A stretch of 64,000 nucleotides of DNA from Slackia sp. (GTDB lineage Bacteria; Actinomycetota; Coriobacteriia; Anaerosomatales; Anaerosomataceae), in the NCBI GenBank assembly GCA_020725885.1, contig DYEA01000011.1, positions 1-64,000 of the forward strand. Direction: 5' to 3'. Below, piece by piece: positions 9,815-17,268 of the stretch. Numbering within the stretch: the stretch's first letter is position 1; the number at the start of each line of letters is the position of its first letter. The translations under genes and the position numbers were made by a program. Below the pieces are notes generated by a model, which did not search any database, had not been told where the DNA came from, and saw only the letters and a list, made by a program, of their open reading frames with translations.

Positions 9815-10492
9815 TCAAGACGCGATGCGTTCCAGCCATGCGCGCAGCCAACCGGCCAGAAGCAGCTCGGCGACGGTCAACAGCCCTGCAAGCGCCAGCT
9901 GCCTCCACGCGGCTCTCAGCCCATCCGCTGCTCGCTCGAACGGTGGCGCGAGCGTGACGAAGACCAGGTTGACCGCGGTCAGCGTGACGATGATGGCTCC
10001 GGCGACCGAAAGCGGATACACGAGCCCCGTCTCGGGCATGACCCAGTAGAGCACGGCGTAGGACGCGACGAGTCCGGCAAGCCACCACAGGCCGCGCCGG
10101 GCTGAAAGCAGCGGCGCGTCGTCCATGCGGCGCCACATCTGACCGTTGAGCATCGGCACGACCACGAGCGGCAGCGCCCATCCGGCAGCAAGCCCCGTGG
10201 CCAGCCGCACCGCGTTCGTCGTCTCTCGGATCCCTGCGTACGACGTCACGCCGTCCACGGCCATCGCAACGACCCCGGCACCACCGAGGACCATGAGCCA
10301 CGGCGCCGGCAGCCGCGTCGGCCGGCGACTCTTCTCAAGCATTGCGATGACGAGGAGCGACATCGCGAAGCCTGCGTAGATCCCGGTGTCACGCGCGCAC
10401 ACGGGCAGCTGGACGCCGCCCGCGAAGAACGACCTGCCTGGAAGCTGGTGGCACAGCCCGTAGCCGAGCCAGTGGAGAAACGGATCCAGCAC
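9815..10492 (-). CDS. DUF2085 membrane protein
   Basis: 225-residue integral membrane protein with about six hydrophobic segments. The N-terminus carries the family signature CHQLPGRSFF and PVCARDTGIYAG; conserved Cys and His here suggest a metal or redox role, which is unproven. GTG 10492 was chosen because GGGAG lies six bases upstream; the frame stays open through the upstream tRNA gene, which must be an artefact. It follows the tRNA-Pro terminator on the same strand, so it probably has its own promoter or depends on read-through. Confidence 0.85.
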   Translation of the reverse strand: MLDPFLHWLGYGLCHQLPGRSFFAGGVQLPVCARDTGIYAGFAMSLLVIAMLEKSRRPTRLPAPWLMVLGGAGVVAMAVDGVTSYAGIRETTNAVRLATGLAAGWALPLVVVPMLNGQMWRRMDDAPLLSARRGLWWLAGLVASYAVLYWVMPETGLVYPLSVAGAIIVTLTAVNLVFVTLAPPFERAADGLRAAWRQLALAGLLTVAELLLAGWLRAWLERIAS

Positions 10493-10510
10493 TTCGGCTC
10501 CCTGCCGCGA

Positions 10511-10547
10511 GAACAAAGACGGCAGGCTCCTTGCGAAGCCTGCCGTC
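10511..10547 (-). terminator. Intrinsic terminator after tRNA-Pro
   Basis: A perfect 11-bp stem (10518-10528 with 10537-10547) and an 8-base loop. On the minus strand it is followed by TTTGTTCT, a serviceable U-tract. It lies 10 bases beyond the tRNA 3' end. Confidence 0.85.
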
Positions 10548-10557
10548 CGGTCTTCGA

Positions 10558-10634
10558 TGGTCGGGATGGCGGGATTTGAACCCACGACCTCTGCGTCCCG
10601 AACGCAGCGCTCTACCAAGCTGAGCCACATCCCG
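10558..10634 (-). tRNA. tRNA-Pro (CGG anticodon), CCA encoded
   Basis: The minus strand folds as a tRNA: acceptor CGGGATG/CATCCCG, D arm with GGCTCAGCTTGGTAGAGC, anticodon arm CTGCG-TTCGGGA-CGCAG giving anticodon CGG, and T arm with GTGGGTTCAAATCCC. Discriminator A is followed by an encoded CCA (10558-10560). A strong terminator follows. The CGG anticodon reads CCG, a favoured proline codon at this GC content. Confidence 0.97.
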
Positions 10635-10670
10635 GCGAGGAGACATCATAGCGTGAGGGCTGCCGCCGGT

Positions 10671-10709
10671 AAAGTGAGGCGCCCCGGGCCTCTCGACCAA
10701 GGGCGCCTC
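10671..10709 (-). terminator. Probable terminator after the multiheme cytochrome gene
   Basis: A 9-bp perfect stem GAGGCGCCC/GGGCGCCTC (10676-10684 with 10701-10709) with a 16-base loop. On the minus strand it is followed by ACTTTACC, a weak U-tract. It lies 22 bases past the cytochrome stop. Confidence 0.6.
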
Positions 10710-10731
10710 GCGGCTCAGACAGCGTCTCGCG

Positions 10732-12813
10732 CTAACGGCGGCTGAGGTTCACGTGGCAGTGCGCACAGTACGTCGGCTTGTGGCACTGGAAGCACGGCTC
10801 CGCGCCGCTCTGCTTGACGATGTTCGGGTGATACGTCATCCACGGCTGCTTGGCGACAGCGCCCTTGTGGTGGCAGTTGTCGCAGAAGAACTGGCTGTGG
10901 CAGTTCACGCACACCGGCTTCGTCAGCTTCTTGGCCTGGAAATCGGCCTTGTGTGTGTCCTTGAAATCGGCCGGGTGCGGCATCGGCAGCTTGTGGCAGT
11001 TCTTGCAGAACTTCGCCTCCGTGCCGCCGGTACCGTGGCAGTACTCGCAGCTGTCGGTCTGGGCCTTGTACGCCGCCGAGTGCTTCGCGGCCTTGCCGAT
11101 CGCCAAGTTCCGCGTCCAGTCAGGCGCCTTGTGAGACGTCGGGAGCGCCTTCAGCCTCGTGTGGCAGTCCACGCAGAACTGCTTGTCCTGGTGGCACTTC
11201 TCGAAGCACGGCGCGGTGCCCTTCGCCGCCACTGCCTTCGGGTGCTGCTTCTGCCACGGCACGCCGTTGATAGCGCCAGCGTGGTGGCAGTCCGAACACA
11301 CCTCCTTGAAGGTGTGGCAGTTCGCGCACAGCTGCGGCGTCTTGCGGCCGGACACGTGGTTCTTCTTGAACGTGTCCGGGTGCGGCATCTCCATGCCGTG
11401 GCAGCCCCTGCAGAACTTGGCGTTCGTGCCGCCAGGACCGTGGCACACGTCGCAGCTGTCGATCGCCTTGAGCGCCGCGAGCGCGTGCTTGCCGGACGGT
11501 TCGGCCGCCTTCTCGCCGTACTTGGTCACGGTCAGCTTGTCACGCAGCCACTTCGCGTCCTTGTGCGAGCTCGGCAGCGGCTTGAGCTTGGTGTGGCACT
11601 CGACGCAGAACTTCTGGTCGTGGCACGCGCCGAGGCACGGGCTGACGCCGTTGGTGGTGACCGCCTTGGCGTGCTGCGTCTTCCAGACGACCTTCGGATC
11701 GTACTTCCAGTTGACCTTGGTGCCGTGGTGGCACTCGTTGCAGAACTGGTAGTTCGTCTTCTTGACCTGGTGGCACAGGTCGCACTTGTCCATCTTGGTC
11801 TTGGCGACCTCGGGGTGCGTCTTCTCCTTGAACTCCGCCGGGTGCGGCATCTCCATGCCGTGGCAGCCCATGCAGAACGTCGCCTTCACGTGGCAGGTCG
11901 CGCAATAGTCGACCTTGTCGACCGGGACGAGGTGGAGGCCCTCTTCTTCCTTCGCTTCCTCGGCCGCCTCGCCGTGCTCGCCACCTTCGGCCTCGGCCGC
12001 CTCAGTGCCTTCCTCAGCCTCGGCAGCCTCGCCCTCGGCCGGCTTGCCGGTCGAGCGGTCGATCTTCGCCATCGCGAGCTTCGCGTGGCCCTTCGGGTAG
12101 AAGCCCTTCTCCTTGTGAGACGGCGGCTTGAGCTCGAAGTCGGGCGTGTGACATGCCGAGCACTTGCCGGGGGCCTTGATACCGCCAGCCGGAGGCTCAG
12201 AGGTGAGCGTGTGGCACCGGAAGCACGCCGTCATCGACATGAAGTTCTGGTGCTTCACGCTCTTCTTGCCGGTCTTCGGGTCGGTAAGGGTCGGCTCCCA
12301 GTCGCCGCTCTCGTTGTGCGCGACGCGGTTGTGGCAGGCCGTGCAGTGCACTTCCTTCTTCTCGTGCGCCTCGTGGTCGATCTTGATGCCGGGGCTCGGA
12401 GTCACCTTGCGCGTCGCAAGGTTGTGGCACTGCGTGCACTGCCGGGAACCCATGTGGTGCTGATCCATGGCCAGGTGGCTGTCAGGGTTGAGCGGCAGCT
12501 CGAAGTTGTTCGTGACCGTCAACACCAGCTCGCCGAGGGCCTTGGCCTTGTAATAGGTGAAGCTGATCGGATCGGCATTCACCGGCTCGTGGCACGACAT
12601 GCACGAGACCATGCTGTGCGACGACCTGTTGTACGCCGCAATCGAGTCGTCCTGGACCTTGTGGCACACGCTGGCGCAGAACCAGTAGGTCGACGTCGCG
12701 CCGAACGCGACGATGATGAACGCTGCGAGCGCCAGGACGACGACGCCTGTCCAGATGACGTACCGTGGTCGCCGTACCGGATCTTTGAACCCGGCCAAAG
12801 AGATCTTCGCCAT
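10732..12813 (-). CDS. Membrane-anchored 24-heme c-type cytochrome
   Basis: 693 residues with 24 covalent haem motifs: 21 CXXCH plus three CX3CH (residues 46, 393, 536). One N-terminal membrane helix (about 18-40) runs straight into the first two haem motifs (46, 71), as in NapC/NirT quinol-oxidising cytochromes. Four further sites (126-218) complete an N-terminal six-haem part. After an acidic Glu/Ala linker (260-291) come three tandem hexahaem repeats (about 304-425, 454-570, 589-693). Start 12813 has GGAG eight bases upstream; an ATG two codons earlier is too close to that site. Likely role: moving electrons from the quinone pool outward across the wall, for respiration or extracellular electron transfer. 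No partner enzyme is adjacent. Confidence 0.95.
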   Translation of the reverse strand: MAKISLAGFKDPVRRPRYVIWTGVVVLALAAFIIVAFGATSTYWFCASVCHKVQDDSIAAYNRSSHSMVSCMSCHEPVNADPISFTYYKAKALGELVLTVTNNFELPLNPDSHLAMDQHHMGSRQCTQCHNLATRKVTPSPGIKIDHEAHEKKEVHCTACHNRVAHNESGDWEPTLTDPKTGKKSVKHQNFMSMTACFRCHTLTSEPPAGGIKAPGKCSACHTPDFELKPPSHKEKGFYPKGHAKLAMAKIDRSTGKPAEGEAAEAEEGTEAAEAEGGEHGEAAEEAKEEEGLHLVPVDKVDYCATCHVKATFCMGCHGMEMPHPAEFKEKTHPEVAKTKMDKCDLCHQVKKTNYQFCNECHHGTKVNWKYDPKVVWKTQHAKAVTTNGVSPCLGACHDQKFCVECHTKLKPLPSSHKDAKWLRDKLTVTKYGEKAAEPSGKHALAALKAIDSCDVCHGPGGTNAKFCRGCHGMEMPHPDTFKKNHVSGRKTPQLCANCHTFKEVCSDCHHAGAINGVPWQKQHPKAVAAKGTAPCFEKCHQDKQFCVDCHTRLKALPTSHKAPDWTRNLAIGKAAKHSAAYKAQTDSCEYCHGTGGTEAKFCKNCHKLPMPHPADFKDTHKADFQAKKLTKPVCVNCHSQFFCDNCHHKGAVAKQPWMTYHPNIVKQSGAEPCFQCHKPTYCAHCHVNLSRR
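10735..11049 (-). repeat. Hexahaem repeat unit 3 of the cytochrome
   Basis: Encodes residues 589-693: CEYCH, CKNCH with LPMPHP, CVNCH, CDNCHH, CFQCH, CAHCH. The fifth site is ordinary CXXCH instead of CX3CH, and the unit is cut short after the sixth haem, ending the protein. Confidence 0.85.
11104..11454 (-). repeat. Hexahaem repeat unit 2 of the cytochrome
   Basis: Encodes residues 454-570: CDVCH, CRGCH with MEMPHP, CANCH, CSDCHH, CFEKCH, CVDCH, ending RLKALPTSHKAPDW. Closest match to unit 1, including the CX3CH at the fifth site. Confidence 0.85.
11539..11904 (-). repeat. Hexahaem repeat unit 1 of the cytochrome
   Basis: Encodes residues 304-425. Haem motifs are CATCH, CMGCH (followed by MEMPHP), CDLCH, CNECHH, CLGACH and CVECH, ending in KLKPLPSSHKDAKW. 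The same order and spacing recur in units 2 and 3. Confidence 0.85.
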
Positions 12814-13011
12814 ACGCATCTCTCCTCGCTCGTCCCGGATCTCAGCGCTGCACACGCCAGGAGCGGCCCCTCGCGCCGCTGCATGCGCCTAACTGTATCC
12901 GAACCCTTGTGACGCGACAATACAAGCCGCTTGTGATTTCGCTTCGCAGAGCGCGGTTCCTGCCGCTCGATGCACGCATGCGTGACGCGTCAGGGCGGGC
13001 CAGGGCGGCGA

Positions 13012-14157
13012 TCATCTGACCGCCATCGCATCCACCAGACGGTTGAGTTCGTTCATCGCCGCGGCGACCTGCCGAGCGGCCTCGGCCGCCTGCTGCGAGA
13101 CGGAAGCGATCTCCTTCATCGAGAGCACCACCTGGTCGGATGCGCTCCGCTGCTGCTGGGTGGCGATCGATATCTGCTTCGCCGCGTCAGTGGTCTCCTC
13201 GACCTGCGAGACGATGCGCTCCAGGGCGTCTTGGGTGCTCTCCGCCAGGCGCTTGCCCTCGTTCACCTTGTTGGCGGCCTTCTCCGTCTGCATGATCAGC
13301 GCGGAGGTAGAGGCCTGGATCTCCCGGACGACCCGGCCGATCTCCTGCGTCGACTCAGTCACCGACTCGGCGAGCTTGCGGATCTCCTCGGCCACGACCG
13401 AAAATCCCTTGCCTGCTTCGCCTGCGCGCGCCGCCTCGATCGCGGCGTTGAGCGCGAGGATCTTCGTCTGCTCCGCGATCTCGTCTATGATCGTAAGGAC
13501 GCGGCCGATCTCCTGGCTGCGCTCGCCCAGAGCGAGGATGCGGTCGGACGACTGCTGGGTCGTCAAACGGATCTCCTCGATGCCCTCGGCGGTCTCGTGC
13601 ACGGCCTGAAGACCCTCTTCGGCGCTCGCCAAGGTGCGCTCCGCGATGCGCACCACCGCCGCCGAGTTCTCGGCGATCTGGCTGGACGTCTGCGCAAGCT
13701 CCTCGACGGTCGCGGACGTCTCAGTGACAGCCGCCGCCTGCTCCGCCGCTCCGCTGGCCTGCTGCTCCGTCGCGGCGAGGACCTGGGCCGTCAACGCCCG
13801 CATGTTCGTCGTCATCGCACGGATCTGGTCGAGCAGCGACGCCAGGTTCGCGAACACGCGGTCGGTCTCGGCGGCGAGCCCGTCGAGCCCTTTCGCGTCG
13901 TGGACCATCACCCCGAGCGTCTTGCCGGCCTTCTCGAGCACGTGCCGGAACGGCCGCTCCGACAGGCGTTGCGCCATCACGTGGCACGCGGTGCCAAGCG
14001 CTAGGCCGGCGAGGACGCACGCCACGACGAACATCGCGAGCGCGACCGCGCTCTTCGGGGTGACGAAGAGCAGTGCGAACGGCGGGAAAACCAGCCCGAC
14101 GGCAGCGCCCGCCACGAGGAAGAGCACGAGCTCTCGCCTTCCCACATCGTTGCGCAT
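13012..14157 (-). CDS. Methyl-accepting chemotaxis protein without extracellular sensor domain
   Basis: 381 residues. Two close membrane helices (about 9-31 and 36-60) leave almost nothing outside the cell, so any signal must be sensed in or under the membrane. The rest is the cytoplasmic four-helix signalling rod with the conserved hairpin tip ([20 protein letters not shown], near 235-255). ATG 14157 with GAGG upstream is preferred to the GTG at 14176-14178. It stands alone between the cytochrome gene and the ferredoxin operon, far from the che operon. Its location suggests energy or redox taxis, which is inference. Confidence 0.93.
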   Translation of the reverse strand: MRNDVGRRELVLFLVAGAAVGLVFPPFALLFVTPKSAVALAMFVVACVLAGLALGTACHVMAQRLSERPFRHVLEKAGKTLGVMVHDAKGLDGLAAETDRVFANLASLLDQIRAMTTNMRALTAQVLAATEQQASGAAEQAAAVTETSATVEELAQTSSQIAENSAAVVRIAERTLASAEEGLQAVHETAEGIEEIRLTTQQSSDRILALGERSQEIGRVLTIIDEIAEQTKILALNAAIEAARAGEAGKGFSVVAEEIRKLAESVTESTQEIGRVVREIQASTSALIMQTEKAANKVNEGKRLAESTQDALERIVSQVEETTDAAKQISIATQQQRSASDQVVLSMKEIASVSQQAAEAARQVAAAMNELNRLVDAMAVR

Positions 14158-14265
14158 CACAGACCTCGCTTCGTTCACGGCGGAAACGACGCGGACGACC
14201 CCTCGTCACGCACGCTCACATACTAGCAATTCGGCGGCAGGCTCGCACCGGTCGCACGGAGGGGC

Positions 14266-14294
14266 TTGCATATATACCGCCTGGGGTATATGAT
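14266..14294 (+). promoter_or_regulatory. Promoter with CsoR/CstR-like operator in its spacer
   Basis: A TTGCAT -35 (14266-14271) and TATGAT -10 (14289-14294) are 17 bases apart. The inverted repeat TATACC-gcctgg-GGTATA (14273-14278 and 14285-14290) fills the spacer and reaches the -10 box. The G/C-tract flanked by ATA/TAT resembles operators of CsoR-family repressors (copper CsoR, persulfide CstR, FrmR). No csoR gene is in the window. The predicted start site lies about 20 bases before the ferredoxin ATG. Confidence 0.55.
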
Positions 14295-14322
14295 GCCGTG
14301 CAGAGGGATCCAGGAGGACACC

Positions 14323-14526
14323 ATGCGCATGTACACCGTTGACGCAAGCGTTTGCGACCGCTCGCCGGCGTGCCCCGCTAGGCGGGTCTGCCCGAAAGGC
14401 GCGATCGTCCCACGTCCCGGCGGACCGTATCCGGGATACAATGGCTACGAAGTCGACGAGAGCCGGTGCGCGGGCTGCGGCATCTGCGCCCGCGTGTGCC
14501 CGACCGGCGCCGTCACCCCGGCCTGA
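14323..14526 (+). CDS. Small 4Fe-4S ferredoxin-like protein
   Basis: 67 residues with two cysteine groups: an unusual CX5CX5CP at residues 11-24 (CDRSPACPARRVCP) and a canonical CX2CX2CX3CP at 50-61 (CAGCGICARVCP). Each group contributes to a cluster, so a two-cluster ferredoxin is possible, or one [4Fe-4S] plus another metal site. ATG 14323 has AGGAGG five bases upstream; an upstream ATG (14266 frame) overlaps the promoter. It is followed after 15 bases by the selenoprotein gene, so the two are cotranscribed and perhaps form a redox pair. Confidence 0.87.
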   Translation: MRMYTVDASVCDRSPACPARRVCPKGAIVPRPGGPYPGYNGYEVDESRCAGCGICARVCPTGAVTPA

Positions 14527-14541
14527 CAGGAGGACTGCAGG

Positions 14542-14877
14542 ATGGCGAACCCCGTCGTGACGGTGGAGGTCTTCGACTTCCCGATCGAGACCAGTTGCTT
14601 CTCCGGTGGCTGAGGCCCCTCGTGGTCTCCGGCGGAGATCACCGAGATGGTCAGCTCTGAAGTCGAGTCGCGGTTCGGCGACGCAGCTCGCGTGGTGTAT
14701 CTCGACACCACGCGGCCCGAGGTGCAAGCACAGCACGCGGAGATGATCGCGACGATCAAGGAGAACGGCTGGGTCTACCCGGTCACCGTCATCGACGGTG
14801 AGCCCGTGTACGAGGGCGCGGTGTCGTACCCCGGCATCCTGCGCGCCATCCAGTCCAAGCTCCAGCAGCTCGCCTGA
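14542..14877 (+). CDS. Probable selenoprotein, thioredoxin-fold-like (UGA at codon 24 read as Sec)
   Basis: 111 residues if the in-frame TGA at 14611-14613 is read as selenocysteine. The active site is C-F-S-G-G-U-G-P-S (Cys19, Sec24). The frame is open on both sides, the start has AGGAGG eight bases upstream, and a SECIS-like hairpin begins 5 bases after the UGA. The rest reads as a small thioredoxin-like fold (VVTVEVFDFP strand, then VYPVTVIDGEPVYEG and a C-terminal helix), reminiscent of YuzD/DUF1462 disulfide oxidoreductases. Conventional gene calling would see only a shorter frame from 14647. Partner: the ferredoxin just upstream. The substrate is unknown; peroxide, disulfide or persulfide reduction is plausible. 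A nonsense mutation is the alternative. Confidence 0.8.
14619..14646 (+). promoter_or_regulatory. Bacterial SECIS element
   Basis: Hairpin directly after the UGA: CTCG (14619-14622) with CGAG (14643-14646), one bulged C (14642), then TGGTCTCC (14623-14630) with GGAGATCA (14634-14641), and a GGC apical loop (14631-14633). The loop starts 17 bases after the UGA, within the 16-37 base range of bacterial SECIS elements, and has the expected G at the loop start. Confidence 0.75.
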
Positions 14878-14898
14878 GAGCAACGAACGCGGCCGCCG

Positions 14899-15186
14899 CT
14901 AGCGCGCGTAGCGCTTGTACAGACCCACGAGGCCTGAGTCCCAGAACACCTTGAGCGCTTCGAGCACGGTGTCGCCCGCGCCCAGGCTCGCGTCGTAGGC
15001 GGCGCGCTTCGCCGGGTCGCTCAGCACGGCGTACGCCTCGTTGAGCTCGACCATCGCCTCGTGAGCCGAGCGGTCCCCTGAGCTAGCGTCGGGGTGCCGT
15101 TTGCGGGCAAGGACCTTGTACGCCTTCTCGATCACCTCGGGTTCGGCGTCCCGCGCGACCTGCAGTATCCGGTAGTAGTCACGCAC
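14899..15186 (-). CDS. Short J-domain (DnaJ-like) protein
   Basis: 95 residues. The N-terminal 70 form a J-domain with the HPD tripeptide (KRHPDASSG) that stimulates Hsp70 ATPase; the Gly/Phe, zinc and substrate-binding domains of full DnaJ are absent. The tail (VFWDSGLVGLYKRYAR) is unrecognised. The GTG start at 15186 directly abuts the stop codon of the penicillin-binding protein, with GGAG six bases upstream, so the pair is translationally coupled. It is probably a dedicated DnaK co-chaperone rather than the general one. Confidence 0.85.
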   Translation of the reverse strand: MRDYYRILQVARDAEPEVIEKAYKVLARKRHPDASSGDRSAHEAMVELNEAYAVLSDPAKRAAYDASLGAGDTVLEALKVFWDSGLVGLYKRYAR

Positions 15187-17181
15187 CTAGTGCTCCGTGC
15201 ACCTGGCAGTAGGAGCGACCGATGGATCGAGGTAGATCTCCACGACGTCAGGGCAGCGCTCGTTCGCAAGCAGCATGGTCTGGGTGCAGATCCTGACCTG
15301 CGCCAGGGAGGCGTCGGCAGAGCCGGTGGCTGCGGCCGAGGCGTCGGACGCCCGGGGGTTCTGGTAGTCGGCGATCGCCTTGCTCATGAACCGCTGCCAG
15401 ATCCGCGCCGGGAAGCTTCCTCCGGTCACCTTGATCCCGTGGACGTCGGTCATGGATACCTGGCCCTCGCGGTAGCCGACCCATACCGCGGTGCACAGCC
15501 GGCCGGCCCAGCCCACGAACCATGCGTCCCGGTACGCCTGCGTGGTCCCCGTCTTCCCGGCCGCCCACACGGGAAGCTTCGCGGCCTGTCCCGTGCCCTG
15601 CTCCACGACGTCGTGCAGCATCGCGCTCGCAGTCTTCGCTACCGCGGCCGGTATCACCCTCCTGTCCTCGCGCACTGGAGCGAGCACCACGGCGCCGGTC
15701 CGGTCGGTGACTTTCGTGATGGCGACGGGCTCCCGTCTGATGCCCCCGGTCGCCAGCGTGCTGTACGCGCTGGCCATCTCCAACGGCGACACGCCGGTGG
15801 TCAGGCCGCCCAGCGCGATCGCCGGATTCGGCTCGAGACGCGTGTCGATGCCCATCGCCTGAGCCATCTTCACGACGTTGTCGGGGCCCACCTTCATCAC
15901 CAGACGGGCGTAGACCGCGTTGACCGACCAGTTGGTCGCCGCCGCGAGCGTCATGGCAGGGGCGGTCTTCTCGTTCTCGTAGTTCTGCACGCGCCAGATG
16001 CCGTCCTTGACCCGCGTCGAGTACGGCGTGGCTTCGAACACGTCCGTGGGCTTGACGCCCTGCGCGAGCGCGGTGACGAGCACGAACGGCTTGAACGCCG
16101 AGCCTGGCTGCCGCTTTCCTTGCACCGCGAGGTTGAACTGTCCCTTCGAGAAGTCCCGGCCTCCGACCATGGCAAGCACGTCGCCCGTGGCGGTGTCCAG
16201 GCAGACGAGCGCGGCCTCAGGATCGTCCTTGTCCGGCAACAAGGCATGAGCCGCTTCCTCGGCATGCCGCTGCAGCACAGGGTCGAGCGTGGTGTGCACC
16301 CGCAGGCCGCCCTCGAAGACGGTCTCCGAACCGAGGCGCTCGATGAGCTGCTGCTTGACGTGCTCCACGAAGTACGGAGCGAACTGGCCGCCCGCGTCGG
16401 GACGGGCGGCGAGCTTGATCCCGGCCGCAGCAGCAGCCGCGAATTGCTCTTCGGAGATCATCCCGAGCTCCCGCATCTTGCGCAGCACTCGGTCGCGACG
16501 TTCGCGAGCGGCCTCGGGGTGAGCGATCGGGTCGTACCGGGCCGGTGAGGCGATCACGCCCGCGAGCGTCGCCGCCTCGGAAAGGTCGAGGTCTGCGGCG
16601 CGCTTCCCGAAGTAGCGCTTCGCAGCGCTTTCGACACCGTACGCGCCCTCGCCGAAGTAGACGAGGTTGAGGTAGGTCTCGAGCACTCGCCGCTTGTCGG
16701 TCCGGGCCTCCAACTGGTACGCCAGCAGCGCCTCTTTCACTTTGCGCGCCAGCGTGCGCTCGTTGCCCGTGAACAGCAGCTTCACGACCTGCTGGGTGAT
16801 GGTGCTCCCGCCTTGGACGGCCTCACCGGAGCTCGCATTTGCGCGCAGCGCGCGGACGATGCCCTGCAGATCGACGCCCTCGTGCTGGTAGAAGCGTTCG
16901 TCCTCGATCGCGACGACGGCGTCTTGGAGGTGCTGAGGCATCTGCTCGATCGGGATCACGGTCCGGTCTTGCTCCGCATGCCATTCGGCCAGGACGCTGC
17001 CGTCGGCCGCATAGACGACGGACGTCTCTGCGGGCTTGAACGCAACGCTTTGCGGATCCAAGTCGGGCAGCTGCCGGGAGAGGCCGTACAGGTAGAGGCC
17101 CGCCGCCGTGAACGTGACGGCAAGCACGCTGAGCAGAGCGGCGGCGGCTTTCAGCAACCGCTCGAACCGTGTCGCGAGCAC
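15187..17181 (-). CDS. Class A penicillin-binding protein (PBP1A type)
   Basis: Bifunctional peptidoglycan synthase of about 664 residues. A short cytoplasmic end and one membrane helix (about 10-30) precede a GT51 glycosyltransferase (about 55-235; EDERFYQHEGVD, GGSTITQQ) and a transpeptidase (about 320-590) with the SXXK motif in GSAFKPF, SXN in WSVNAVYA and KTGTT. The C-terminal tail has two Cys pairs. GTG 17181 was selected because GGAGG lies nine bases upstream; the frame continues open well beyond it into the divergent gene. Confidence 0.95.
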   Translation of the reverse strand: MLATRFERLLKAAAALLSVLAVTFTAAGLYLYGLSRQLPDLDPQSVAFKPAETSVVYAADGSVLAEWHAEQDRTVIPIEQMPQHLQDAVVAIEDERFYQHEGVDLQGIVRALRANASSGEAVQGGSTITQQVVKLLFTGNERTLARKVKEALLAYQLEARTDKRRVLETYLNLVYFGEGAYGVESAAKRYFGKRAADLDLSEAATLAGVIASPARYDPIAHPEAARERRDRVLRKMRELGMISEEQFAAAAAAGIKLAARPDAGGQFAPYFVEHVKQQLIERLGSETVFEGGLRVHTTLDPVLQRHAEEAAHALLPDKDDPEAALVCLDTATGDVLAMVGGRDFSKGQFNLAVQGKRQPGSAFKPFVLVTALAQGVKPTDVFEATPYSTRVKDGIWRVQNYENEKTAPAMTLAAATNWSVNAVYARLVMKVGPDNVVKMAQAMGIDTRLEPNPAIALGGLTTGVSPLEMASAYSTLATGGIRREPVAITKVTDRTGAVVLAPVREDRRVIPAAVAKTASAMLHDVVEQGTGQAAKLPVWAAGKTGTTQAYRDAWFVGWAGRLCTAVWVGYREGQVSMTDVHGIKVTGGSFPARIWQRFMSKAIADYQNPRASDASAAATGSADASLAQVRICTQTMLLANERCPDVVEIYLDPSVAPTARCTEH

Positions 17182-17268
17182 GAGACGAGACCTCCGTACT
17201 GCCAGGGCTGCCCCATCGTCACCGCTCAGGTATCCTGACGGGAAACGCAGCCAAGGCGGACGCGAAGA

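Noticed and set aside
10735-11904. Possible tandem DNA repeat or CRISPR-like array
   Set aside because: The periodicity is at protein level (hexahaem units) with diverged DNA, and the region is an intact coding frame.
14647-14877. Short protein beginning at an internal ATG
   Set aside because: It is the 3' part of the selenoprotein gene; its start has no ribosome site and cuts the thioredoxin-like fold.
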